A DNA stretch of 64,000 bases from Streptomyces puniciscabiei (GTDB taxonomy: Bacteria; Actinomycetota; Actinomycetes; Streptomycetales; Streptomycetaceae): contig NZ_VFNX01000007.1 of assembly GCF_006715785.1 (NCBI RefSeq), forward strand, positions 84,559 through 148,558, read 5' to 3'. Below the pieces are notes generated by a model that worked only from the letters and a program-made list of their open reading frames with translations, was not told where the DNA came from and did not search any database. Of this stretch, positions 50,354 to 58,765 are shown piece by piece; within the stretch, counting starts at the first letter, position 1; each line of letters starts with the position of its first letter. The translations under genes and the position numbers were made by a program.

Positions 50354-51624
50354 GCACCGCACAGCCCACCGGACGCGGTACGAGCACCGCACAGCCGGCC
50401 GGACGCGGTACGAGCACCGCACAGCCGGCCGGGACCGGACGCGGCGGCAATCTGCCCGGGCTGTCGCTGGCCCGGCTGCCCGCCTCCCTGTTCATCCTCA
50501 CCTCGCACATCGTCGGCGTGGGCCTCTTCGCCGACCAGGCACTGCAGTCCCACGTCTACGGCGCCCTGAGCAAGATCGGCTACACCTCGGTGTCGTTCTT
50601 CATCGTGCTCAGCGGCTTCGTGCTCACCTGGACCTCGCGCGGCACCTCGCTGGACTGGCGGCGGTTCATGTCCCGGCGCGTGGTCAAGGTGATTCCCGTC
50701 CATCTGATCGCCTGGGCGGTCTGCGTCGCGCTGTTCGCCGCGACGGCCTTCCCGCTCGGCACGGTCCTGGCCAACCTGTTCCTCGTCCAGGCCTGGGTGC
50801 CGGACCACACCGTGTACTTCGCGGTCAACAACCCGGCCTGGACGCTGTCCGTGGAGATCTGCTTCTACCTGGTCTTCCCGCTGCTGTACGGCTTCCTGGT
50901 CAAGCGCTCCACGACCGCCCTGCGCACCCTCGCCGTCCTTCTGACCGCGGCCGTCGTGGCCCTGCCCTCCGTGCTGTCGCTCTTCCCCGACGGCGCGACC
51001 TTCCGCAGCCCCGGCATGAACTACCACGGCCGGCCCGAGGACATCTCGGAGTGGAAGTTCTGGCTGGTCTACGTCTGCCCTGCCGCGCGGATGCTGGAAT
51101 CCGTCCTCGGCATGCTGATCGCCCTGCTGCTCAAGCGCGGAGCCTGGCCCCGCATCCCGCGCTGGGCCGCGCTGGTGGTCCTCGCGCCGGAGATCTACGT
51201 CGCCACCGAGCACGCGCACTTCATCTTCGCCACCAGCGCGGCCACCATCACCGGCATCGTCCTGCTGGTCGGTGCCGTCGGCGCCGGTGACCTGCGCCGC
51301 GCGCCGGAGCGGGCCGCGCCCGCCCTCGCCCGCTTCGGCCGCTTCACCTTCGGCGTCTACATGTACCAGTGGCCGCTGCTGTGGATGTGGTACCTGCACC
51401 GCGGGGGACAGGGCTACAGCGGTGTCGAGGCGCTGATCGTGTACGCCGGCATCGTGGCCCTGACCGTCGCCGCCACGTATCTGTCGTACCAGCTCGTGGA
51501 GAAGCCCCTCGACCAGCGCTGGCGCCGCCGCAACACGCCCCCGCGCCCGGCGGCCCCGGCACGGGCACAGGCTCAGGCAGTCGCCCGGACCGACCGCCCG
51601 GCCGAACCCGCGCACCCGCGCTGA
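50350..51624 (+). CDS. membrane acyltransferase (acyltransferase-3 family)
   Basis: The 424-residue protein has segments ASLFILTSHIVGVGLFADQA, YTSVSFFIVLSGFVLTW, the family block MSRRVVKVIPVHLIAW, and PAWTLSVEICFYLVFPLL. GTG 50350 overlaps the preceding stop (GTGA). The first 30 residues are a repeated STAQPxGRGT sequence that does not belong to the fold. Unlike the other two copies the SLTGLRF motif is replaced by LSLARLPASLF. Probably acts on the same scaffold at another position or with another acyl donor. Confidence 0.9.
   Translation: MSTAQPTGRGTSTAQPAGRGTSTAQPAGTGRGGNLPGLSLARLPASLFILTSHIVGVGLFADQALQSHVYGALSKIGYTSVSFFIVLSGFVLTWTSRGTSLDWRRFMSRRVVKVIPVHLIAWAVCVALFAATAFPLGTVLANLFLVQAWVPDHTVYFAVNNPAWTLSVEICFYLVFPLLYGFLVKRSTTALRTLAVLLTAAVVALPSVLSLFPDGATFRSPGMNYHGRPEDISEWKFWLVYVCPAARMLESVLGMLIALLLKRGAWPRIPRWAALVVLAPEIYVATEHAHFIFATSAATITGIVLLVGAVGAGDLRRAPERAAPALARFGRFTFGVYMYQWPLLWMWYLHRGGQGYSGVEALIVYAGIVALTVAATYLSYQLVEKPLDQRWRRRNTPPRPAAPARAQAQAVARTDRPAEPAHPR
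50351..50439 (+). repeat. 30-bp tandem repeat at the acyltransferase N-terminus
   Basis: Almost three in-frame copies encode STAQP-x-GRGT. The third is truncated. Probably slippage-derived low complexity; it makes the true start uncertain. Confidence 0.85.
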
Positions 51625-51751
51625 CCCCCACAGAACCCCGACGTCGTCCCGGTCTCCCCCGGCCGGGACGACGTCGGCACCGCGCCCCGGCAGAGGACCC
51701 GGCGGCCGGCTCCCAACCCCTCAACTCACCCCCGAAAACAGGAGGATGCTC

Positions 51752-52585
51752 ATGTCGCAGGAATCGACCGCCGTGGTCCTGGGCGGCGGCGGGCTCGCCG
51801 GTATCGGCTGGACCATCGGGGTCCTGGCCGCCCTTGAGGAGGCCGGTGCGCTCCGGCTGGCCTCGGCCGCCCATGTCATCGGCACGTCCGCCGGCGCGGC
51901 CGTGGCCGCCGCCGTGCTCCAGTCCGGGGCCGCCGCCGAGTTCGACCGCACCGTCCGCAAGGCCCGCCGCAACGAGGAGATCGCCCCGGCCGTCGCGCTC
52001 GCCGACATCCTGCCGGACGTGCTCGCCGTCCACGGCACCGACGAGTCCCTCGCGGCCAAGACCGCAAAGCTCGCCGCGCTGTCCCGGGAGCGCTCCGGCA
52101 CCGACCCGGCCCGGCGCCGCGAGGTGATCGCCGGCCGCCTGCACAAGGACGCCTGGCCCGACGCCCGGCTCTCGGTCACCGCCGTGCGCGCCGACGGCGA
52201 GGCCACCGTCTTCACCGCGGACTCCGGCGTCTCCCTCGTCGACGCACTCACCGCCAGCTGCGCCGTACCGGGCCTGTGGCCGGTGGCCACCATCGACGGC
52301 CACGACTACGTCGACGGCGGCACGTACTCCCTCACCAACGCCGACCTCGCCGCCCACGCCGACCGCGTGCTGGTGGTGCGGCCCCAGCCGGACCTGCCCG
52401 GCTACGTGACGCCCGAGCGGCAGCGGGTCCTGGACCGGGCCCTGCTGCTGGAGCCCTCCGAGCGGTCCCGGGCCGGGTTCGGCTCCGACCCCTTCGACCC
52501 CGACGTACGCGGTGTGGCCGCCGTACTGGGCTACGAGGACGGTCTCGCGGCCGTGCCGGCGGTCACGTCGCTGACCGGCGCATGA
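51752..52585 (+). CDS. patatin-like hydrolase
   Basis: The 277-residue protein has the oxyanion glycine loop VVLGGGGLAGIGW, the nucleophile elbow IGTSAGAAV with catalytic Ser, and the Asp of the dyad in YVDGGTYSLTNAD. Patatins are Ser-Asp acyl hydrolases; here it could remove or move acyl groups added by the neighbouring acyltransferases. ATG 51752 has AGGAGG at 6-nt spacing; ATG 51746 abuts that site and is unlikely. The stop overlaps the next acyltransferase start (ATGA). Confidence 0.9.
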   Translation: MSQESTAVVLGGGGLAGIGWTIGVLAALEEAGALRLASAAHVIGTSAGAAVAAAVLQSGAAAEFDRTVRKARRNEEIAPAVALADILPDVLAVHGTDESLAAKTAKLAALSRERSGTDPARRREVIAGRLHKDAWPDARLSVTAVRADGEATVFTADSGVSLVDALTASCAVPGLWPVATIDGHDYVDGGTYSLTNADLAAHADRVLVVRPQPDLPGYVTPERQRVLDRALLLEPSERSRAGFGSDPFDPDVRGVAAVLGYEDGLAAVPAVTSLTGA

Positions 52586-53766
52586 GAGCCGTGCAGGGCA
52601 TCGGCGGCGCGCCCGTGGCGGCGCCGGCGGCGGATCCCGCGCCCAGCGGGCCGCCGCCGGCCCCGGCCGGGCGCCGCCCCCGCCTGGACTCGCTGACCGG
52701 ACTGCGCTTCTTCGCCGCGCTGTCGGTGTTCGTGTGCCACTCCTCCTACCTGGCGTTGCCGACGTTCGCGAACCACCACACCAACGTCGTCTTCCACCAG
52801 GTCGCCAACCAGTTCGGCGGCCTCGGCGTGGCGTTCTTCTTCGTCCTCAGCGGCTTCGTGCTCACCTGGTCCTCACGCACCGGTGACCGGCTCACCCACT
52901 TCTACCGGCGCCGGTTCGTCAAGATCCTGCCGCTGTACTACGTCGCCGGCGCGGCGGCCGTCGCCGTGTTCTGGGGCACCGGCACGCAGGTGTCGGACGT
53001 GGTGCGCTACGCCACCCTCACCCAGGTGTGGGTGCCCAACCCCAAGCACAACTTCACCGTCCTGCCCCCGGGTTGGTCGCTGGCGGTGGAGGCCGTGTTC
53101 TACCTGGTGTTCCCGTTCGTGGTCGGGCGCTTCCGCACCGTCCGCCCCCGTACGGCCTGGACCGGGCTGGCGGTGTGCGTGGCCGGCGCCTTCCTGATGC
53201 CGGTCCTCGCCTACGACGTCCTGCCGGCGGGGCACATCAAGCTGATCAGCGAACCGAGCGTGACCGGCTTCCAACTGTGGTTCGCCTACGTCTTCCCGGT
53301 CGGGCGGCTCTTCGACTTCTTCGCCGGCATGTTCGCCGCCCTGCTGGTGACCTCGGGCCGGTTCCCGCGGGTCAGCCTGCCGTGGGTGCTCGCGTCGTTC
53401 GTCCCGGCGTACGTGGTCGCCAGCTACAGCCCGGTGCTGTTCGGCTGGCGGGCGCCGCTGATCATCTCCTGCGTCCTGCTCATCGTGGCCGCCGCCCAGC
53501 GGGACGTCGCCGGCCGTCCGGGCGTGCTGTCCTCCCGCCCCCTGGTGGCCCTCGGCAACGCGTCCTTCGCCTTCTACCTGTGCCACTACCTGGTGCTCTA
53601 CACCCTGAACATCAAGGTGCTGCACGGCCCCTTCGACTCGGCCGCGATGGTCGCGTTCTACCTGGCGGCCGCCCTGGCGATCTCCCTGGCCCTGGCCGGG
53701 CTCCTGTATCGGTACGTGGAGATGCCCCTCGTACGACGTCTCGGTTCCGTGAAGGGAAGGCGATGA
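52582..53766 (+). CDS. membrane acyltransferase (acyltransferase-3 family)
   Basis: The 394-residue protein has a Pro/Ala-rich tail of about 30 residues, then RLDSLTGLRFFAALSVFVCH, LGVAFFFVLSGFVLTWSS, the block FYRRRFVKILPLYYV and PPGWSLAVEAVFYLVFPFVV. It is the third member of the family in this operon. It overlaps both neighbours by 4 bp (ATGA each side), so all five genes 49124-54587 are probably translated together apart from the gap before the patatin gene. Confidence 0.92.
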   Translation: MRAVQGIGGAPVAAPAADPAPSGPPPAPAGRRPRLDSLTGLRFFAALSVFVCHSSYLALPTFANHHTNVVFHQVANQFGGLGVAFFFVLSGFVLTWSSRTGDRLTHFYRRRFVKILPLYYVAGAAAVAVFWGTGTQVSDVVRYATLTQVWVPNPKHNFTVLPPGWSLAVEAVFYLVFPFVVGRFRTVRPRTAWTGLAVCVAGAFLMPVLAYDVLPAGHIKLISEPSVTGFQLWFAYVFPVGRLFDFFAGMFAALLVTSGRFPRVSLPWVLASFVPAYVVASYSPVLFGWRAPLIISCVLLIVAAAQRDVAGRPGVLSSRPLVALGNASFAFYLCHYLVLYTLNIKVLHGPFDSAAMVAFYLAAALAISLALAGLLYRYVEMPLVRRLGSVKGRR

Positions 53767-54587
53767 CAGAGATTCACCAGCCGGTGGTGCCGGTGTCTAG
53801 CGCGCTGCTCGACACCGGCACCACCGAGTACGTCCACGCGGGGACCGGCGCCGGCCTGGCCCTCGCCCACGGCGCGGGCGGCGACGTCGAGCTGAACTTC
53901 GGCCCGCTGCTGCGCCGCCTGTCCGGACACCGGCACCTGATCGGCACCCGATACCCGGGCACCGGCGCCTCGCACCCGGCCGGCGACCTGGACGTCTACG
54001 CCCTGGCGGACTCCCTGGTCGCCGCGCTGGTCCGCGAGGGCCACGACCGCTTCCCCGTGGTCGGCGCGTCCTTCGGCAGCGCCGTCGCCCTCGCCGCCGC
54101 GCTGCGCCACCCCGACCGGGTGACCGGCCTGGTCCTCACGGTCGGCTTCAGCGAGGCCGACACCCAGCTTCGTACCGTCGCCTCGGTGTGGGCGGCGCTG
54201 GACGCGGCGGGCGACCGACAGGCGCTGGGCGCATATCTCATCAGTCATCTGACACACCCCCAACTCCTGGCACGACTAGGCGAGTCCGAGCATCACGCCC
54301 AGGCCAAGGCGCTCGGCGAGGCCCTGCCGACGGGCGGCCTGCGGCAGATCACCGCCGCCACCGGGGTCCACCTCACCGACCGCCTGCCCGACATCACCGT
54401 CCCCACGCTCGTCGTCATCGCCGGCGCCGACCGTGTGGTGCTGCCGTCGACCAGCCGCATGCTGGCGGAGCGGATCCCGGGCGCCTCGCTGATCGAGTAC
54501 CCGGACGCCGGTCACGCCTTCACGGAGGCGGAAGGGGAGGTGTGGGCGCAGGACGTGGAGCGGTTCCTGGCGGACCACCGGTTGTGA
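53763..54587 (+). CDS. alpha/beta hydrolase
   Basis: The 274-residue protein has LALAHGAGGDVELNFGPLLR, the GTRYPGTGAS strand, nucleophile elbow VVGASFGSAVALA, Asp in IAGADRVVLPS and His in DAGHAFTEAE, a complete triad. It could be an esterase, thioesterase-like or lactone hydrolase acting on the acylated product. Start overlaps the acyltransferase stop. Convergent with the MFS gene, only 11 bp apart. Confidence 0.92.
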   Translation: MTEIHQPVVPVSSALLDTGTTEYVHAGTGAGLALAHGAGGDVELNFGPLLRRLSGHRHLIGTRYPGTGASHPAGDLDVYALADSLVAALVREGHDRFPVVGASFGSAVALAAALRHPDRVTGLVLTVGFSEADTQLRTVASVWAALDAAGDRQALGAYLISHLTHPQLLARLGESEHHAQAKALGEALPTGGLRQITAATGVHLTDRLPDITVPTLVVIAGADRVVLPSTSRMLAERIPGASLIEYPDAGHAFTEAEGEVWAQDVERFLADHRL

Positions 54588-54598
54588 GGGCGCCGACC

Positions 54599-55837
54599 TC
54601 ACCCGGCCCGCTCACCCGGCGCCTCCGGAACCGGGCGAAGGACACGTACGGCGAGCAGCACCACCCCCGCCAGGCCCAGCGAAACCACCGGCAACCACAC
54701 AGCCGCCCCGCCGAGCAACCCAGCCCCCGCCGCCGACCCGCCCGCGATCCCGACCTGAAAACACGTGACATAGACGGACGACGCCCGGTCCGCCTCGGCG
54801 GCGGCCACCCGCATGATGCCGGTCTGGAACACCGGCCCCGCCGCGGCGAACGCCCCGCCCCACAGGGCCACGCCCACCGCAGCCGACGTCACGGCGACCG
54901 CCGCCGGCAGCGGGGCGAAGCCGGACAGCAACAGGGCCACGCCCACCACGAACACCGCCATCGTCACCGTCGCCGTCCGGCGGGGGGCGGTGTCGTTGTG
55001 GCGGCCGACCAGGAACGTGCCGACGGCCCCCGCCAGCCCGAACACCGTCAGCAGCGCGACCACCGCTGCGGAGGAGCCGGTGACGCCGCTGACCAGCACG
55101 GAGAAGTACGTGTAACTGATGAAGTGCGCGGTCACCAGGACCAGGGCCACCCCGCACAGGGTCAGCACCGCCCGGCGGTCCATGCCCGCGCCCGCCGCGG
55201 CCGCCTCCTGCCGCGGTGCGGCGGGGTCCGCGAGGTCGTCGCCCCGCTGTCCCCGCAGCGCCCACACCAGGGCCGCCGCCACGACCGCCGTGACGAGCGC
55301 GAGCAGCAGCGCCGTGGCGCGCCAGCCGATCAGCCGGCCGATCAGGGCGGTGCCGGGGCTGCCGGCGATCGCGGCCAGGGAGGAACCGCCGAACACCGCC
55401 GCGGTCGCCGTACCGGCCCGCTCGCGGGGCGCCAGAGCGGCCGCTGCCGGGGCGATCAGCGACCACAGCACACCGTGGGTGAGGGCCGCGGCCACCCGGC
55501 TGGCCACCATCATCGGGTAGCTGTGCGCGAGCGCGGCCAGGACCTCCGCCGCGATCAGCACCAGCAGGGAGACCAGCAGCGCCGTACCCCGCGAGACCCG
55601 CGCGGCGAGCGCCACCGTCGGCACGGTGACCACGGCCGCGACGACGGCGTACCCGCCGACCAGCAGCCCGACCCGGCCGGCCGGGACGTCCAGGCCGCGG
55701 GCGATGTCCGGCAGGAGGCCCACGGGGAAGACCTCGAAGGTGACGTAGACGAAGGTCGCGGCGGCCAGCGCGGCCAGCCGGCCCGCTGTCCGCGCGTCGA
55801 TCCGGGCAGGCGGCCGCAGAGCTGCCATGGTCTTCAT
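54599..55837 (-). CDS. MFS transporter, DHA1/AraJ-like
   Basis: The 412-residue protein has 12 hydrophobic segments: LAALAAATFVYVTFEVFPVG, LLVGGYAVVAAVVTVPTVAL, THGVLWSLIAPAAAALAPRE, LIGWRATALLLALVTAVVAA and others. It is of the same family as the gene at 47956. ATG 55837 overlaps the stop of the upstream alcohol dehydrogenase (ATGA). Last gene of the minus-strand operon headed by the sugar-phosphate cyclase. Confidence 0.92.
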   Translation of the reverse strand: MKTMAALRPPARIDARTAGRLAALAAATFVYVTFEVFPVGLLPDIARGLDVPAGRVGLLVGGYAVVAAVVTVPTVALAARVSRGTALLVSLLVLIAAEVLAALAHSYPMMVASRVAAALTHGVLWSLIAPAAAALAPRERAGTATAAVFGGSSLAAIAGSPGTALIGRLIGWRATALLLALVTAVVAAALVWALRGQRGDDLADPAAPRQEAAAAGAGMDRRAVLTLCGVALVLVTAHFISYTYFSVLVSGVTGSSAAVVALLTVFGLAGAVGTFLVGRHNDTAPRRTATVTMAVFVVGVALLLSGFAPLPAAVAVTSAAVGVALWGGAFAAAGPVFQTGIMRVAAAEADRASSVYVTCFQVGIAGGSAAGAGLLGGAAVWLPVVSLGLAGVVLLAVRVLRPVPEAPGERAG

Positions 55838-56856
55838 GCGTGGGCCGCCCCGACGCGCACCATCACCTTCGGCCGGAGCCGGTCGCGGGCGGCGAGGCGG
55901 GCGAACGCGGCGTCCAGGCAGTCCAGCGGGAACACCCGGTCGACGAGCGCGTCCAGGTCGACCGCGCCCGACTCCACGAACTCCACCAGCCGGTCCCAGT
56001 ATCCGACTCCGGAGAGCACGCCGTGCAGGGTCACGTCCTTGATGACCAGGGCGGCGGCGTCGAAGCCGGCGACCGTGCGGTGCGGGGTGCCGAGCTGGGC
56101 GATCCGGCCGCCGGGCGCGACCAGGGCGACGGCCGCCCGGACGGCGGCCTCGGCGCCGGAGGCCTCCACCACCGCGTCGTACGTCGCCTCGTCCTGCTCG
56201 CCCGGCGCCGCCTGTGCCTGCAGGCCCAGGCCGGCCGCCAGGTCCCGGGCGGCGGGGTGCGGGTCGAGGACCACCGGGTCGGCGCCGAGCGCCCGCGCCA
56301 CCTGGGCGGCGGCCAGCCCCAGGGTGCCCGCGCCGAGCACGGCGACCCGGTCGCGCGGGCCCACGGCGAGCCGGTCCACCGCGTGCACGGCCGCCGCGGT
56401 CGGCTCCAGCAGCGCGGCCGCGAGGTCGGACAGGGCGTCCGGGATCCGGGTCAGAGTGTCGGCGGGAACGGTCAGCAACTCGGTGCCGGCGCCCGCCCGG
56501 GGCCCCAGTACGCCGATCTCGCTGCGGTCCGGGCAGTACCGGATCCGGCCCGCCCGGCACGCCGGGCACCGGCCGCAGGCACGGAAGTTGTGCCCGGACA
56601 CCCGACGCCCCTGCCAGTCGGCATCGACCCCGGGCCCGGTCCCGCACACCGTGCCGACCCACTCGTGGCCGAGGACGAACGGGTAGCTCTTCAGACCGTC
56701 CCGCAGATAGTTGCTGGAGCCGTCGTAGAAGCCGAGGTCGGTGCCGCACAGCCCGAGCAGGCCGACCCGGACCAGGACCTCGCCGGGGCCGGGGGCGGGC
56801 GGGTCGGTCTCGGTGATCGACACCGTGCGCGGAGCGGTCAGCATGATGGCTTTCAC
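55834..56856 (-). CDS. zinc-dependent medium-chain alcohol dehydrogenase
   Basis: The 340-residue protein has the catalytic zinc ligands in GLCGTDLG and LGHEWVGTV, the structural zinc cluster CGRCPACRAGRIRYC, and the NAD site AVLGAGTLGLAAAQ. It resembles threonine or sorbitol dehydrogenases that oxidise secondary alcohols. GTG 56856 overlaps the preceding stop (GTGA). In acarbose-like pathways such enzymes set the oxidation state of the cyclitol ring; here that is inference. Confidence 0.93.
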   Translation of the reverse strand: MKAIMLTAPRTVSITETDPPAPGPGEVLVRVGLLGLCGTDLGFYDGSSNYLRDGLKSYPFVLGHEWVGTVCGTGPGVDADWQGRRVSGHNFRACGRCPACRAGRIRYCPDRSEIGVLGPRAGAGTELLTVPADTLTRIPDALSDLAAALLEPTAAAVHAVDRLAVGPRDRVAVLGAGTLGLAAAQVARALGADPVVLDPHPAARDLAAGLGLQAQAAPGEQDEATYDAVVEASGAEAAVRAAVALVAPGGRIAQLGTPHRTVAGFDAAALVIKDVTLHGVLSGVGYWDRLVEFVESGAVDLDALVDRVFPLDCLDAAFARLAARDRLRPKVMVRVGAAHA

Positions 56857-57671
56857 AGCAACTCCCTTTGTTCCATGGTCTCGTGGCCGGTGGCGAGCGC
56901 GGTACGGCACTCGGCGACGTCGGCGCGCAGCCGGGCGTGGTCCTGCCGGTAGTCGTTCTCCACGAGCACCGAGCGGGCGGTGAACAGGCCGAGCAGGCAC
57001 CGCAGTTCGGTGCCGATACCCGACCAGCCCGCCGTTCCCGCCGGGTCCTTGACGTGCAGGTCGGGCAGCAGCAGCCCGGACGCCGCCACGGCGCGGGCGA
57101 ACGCGGCCGGCTGGACGCCCGCGTCCAGCAGGTTGCCGGTGTCCAGGACGAGCCGCAGCGCTGGATGGTCCACCGCACGGGCCAGGGCGAGGCTGTCCTC
57201 GGGGCCGAGCGGGGACTCGTAGGCGAGGGTGAGTCCGGCGGCGCCGGCGCGTTCGCACAGGGTGCGCAGGGCGTCGGCGGTCCCGGCGCGCAGGCCCGCG
57301 GTGGTGGGCAGGCTGCGCCGGAAGCCCGGGACGTGCAGCACCCGGACGCCGAGGCGGCGGGCGCAGTCCAGGGCCCGGTGCAGCACGACCAGGGCGGCGG
57401 GGTTGGCCGTACCGCGGGCCAGGGCCAGACCGATGTCGTTGACGTGGTTCACGGCGAGCACCGGGACCGGTACCACCCGGGCGACGGCCTCGGCGGCGGC
57501 CAGTTCGGCCGGGTCGGTCAGGGGCGGGCCGCGGTGGGCGCCGCCGAAGTCCAGGTGGAGCGCGTCCGCCCCGGCGGCGAGCGCGGCCCGTGCGGCGGCG
57601 GCCCGGTCGGTACCGATCCGCCACTGCGGCGCGGCGACCGTCACGGCGCCCTGCGGCCGTGCCCCGCTCAT
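56853..57671 (-). CDS. sugar phosphate isomerase/epimerase-like TIM barrel
   Basis: The 272-residue protein of the xylose-isomerase-like/AP-endonuclease-2 fold has ALHLDFGGAHRGPPL, VPVLAVNHVNDIG, LTLAYESPLG, LRLVLDTGNLLDAG, LLPDLHVKD and VLVENDYRQ, with Glu/Asp/His/Glu at the barrel ends that can bind a metal. It could epimerise a cyclitol or ketose intermediate. ATG 57671 overlaps the stop of the upstream gene. Confidence 0.82.
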   Translation of the reverse strand: MSGARPQGAVTVAAPQWRIGTDRAAAARAALAAGADALHLDFGGAHRGPPLTDPAELAAAEAVARVVPVPVLAVNHVNDIGLALARGTANPAALVVLHRALDCARRLGVRVLHVPGFRRSLPTTAGLRAGTADALRTLCERAGAAGLTLAYESPLGPEDSLALARAVDHPALRLVLDTGNLLDAGVQPAAFARAVAASGLLLPDLHVKDPAGTAGWSGIGTELRCLLGLFTARSVLVENDYRQDHARLRADVAECRTALATGHETMEQRELL

Positions 57672-58765
57672 CGGCCCACCCCGCGCGTCAGCCGGATCGC
57701 CGCCTTCAGCACCCGGCGCCCGTCGGCGACCCGGCGGCGCGTGGTCAGCACGGTGTTGACGAGGTCGGCGGCCCGCGCCAGGTCCACCTCGTGGGTCAGC
57801 ACGCCCCGGCCCACGGCCTCGCCGGGGGCGGTGAGCAGGGCGACGGCCTCGCGCAGGTGGTCGCCGGACACACCCCGGTGCCCGTGCAGGAGCAGCGGTC
57901 CGGCGGGCCGGGCGAGCGGCGTGGCGCGCGGCGGCCAGGGTGTGCCCCCGCAGTGCCCGGCGCGCACCGCTGCCACGTCGACCGTCCCGGCGGTCAGCTC
58001 CACCGGGCCTGCGGGCACTCCCGCGTGCACGTCCACGACCAGCGGGCCCGGCACATGGCGGTCCACCGCCCGCAGCGCTGTGAGGGTGCCGGTGCGTGGG
58101 GTGGCGAGGACGGCGGCGACCGGTGCGGGCAGGTCCGCCAGCGCGGCGGGCAGCGCCGGGTCGTCCGGGTGGACGGCCCTCTCACCGTGGCCCACCAACA
58201 GCACGCACAGGCCCGGCAGTTCGCGCGGCCACACCTCGGCGGCCAGCCGCCCGACGATCCCGTCCCCCCAGACCACCAGGGCGGCCGGACGGGTCAGCCG
58301 CAGCGCCGTGCGCAGCCCGTACAGCACCGAGGCGAGCGGCTCGGCCAGCGCGGCCGGCCGGGGAGCCGCGGCGCTGTCCGGCACCGGCACGACGAGGCCG
58401 GCGCGCACCGCCGAGGCCGGGATCCGGGTGCGCTCGGCCCACAGGCCGGGCAGGTTGTGGCCGAGCAGGAAGGACGGGTCGCCGGGGTGCGTGGGGTTGA
58501 CGGTGACGGCCGTGCCCGGGAGCAGCCCGGTGCCGCCCGGCTCGACGACGTACGCCACGCCCTCGTGCCCGAGCACCGGGGCGGGGTCCTCGCGCAGGCC
58601 GCGCAGGATCTGCCAGTCGGTCCCGCAGATGCCGGCCACGGCCGGGGCGAGCAGCGCGTCGCCCGGCTCCAGCGAGGGGGTGGGCACCTCGGCGACGTCG
58701 ACCAGGGTGCGGCCGTGGCGGTCGGGGGCGCGGCGCACCAGCGCGTGGTGCGTGGCCGCGCTCAC
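57668..58765 (-). CDS. zinc-binding dehydrogenase, second copy
   Basis: The 365-residue protein has GICGTDWQI and LGHEGVAYVVEPGG as catalytic zinc site, and LAEPLASVLYGL. It lacks the four-Cys structural zinc lobe (PTHPGDPSFLLGHN at its place), and its Rossmann motif is VVWGDGIVGRLAAE. The second half is divergent from classical enzymes. It probably oxidises a cyclitol or sugar. Start GTG overlaps the ROK kinase stop. Confidence 0.85.
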   Translation of the reverse strand: MSAATHHALVRRAPDRHGRTLVDVAEVPTPSLEPGDALLAPAVAGICGTDWQILRGLREDPAPVLGHEGVAYVVEPGGTGLLPGTAVTVNPTHPGDPSFLLGHNLPGLWAERTRIPASAVRAGLVVPVPDSAAAPRPAALAEPLASVLYGLRTALRLTRPAALVVWGDGIVGRLAAEVWPRELPGLCVLLVGHGERAVHPDDPALPAALADLPAPVAAVLATPRTGTLTALRAVDRHVPGPLVVDVHAGVPAGPVELTAGTVDVAAVRAGHCGGTPWPPRATPLARPAGPLLLHGHRGVSGDHLREAVALLTAPGEAVGRGVLTHEVDLARAADLVNTVLTTRRRVADGRRVLKAAIRLTRGVGR

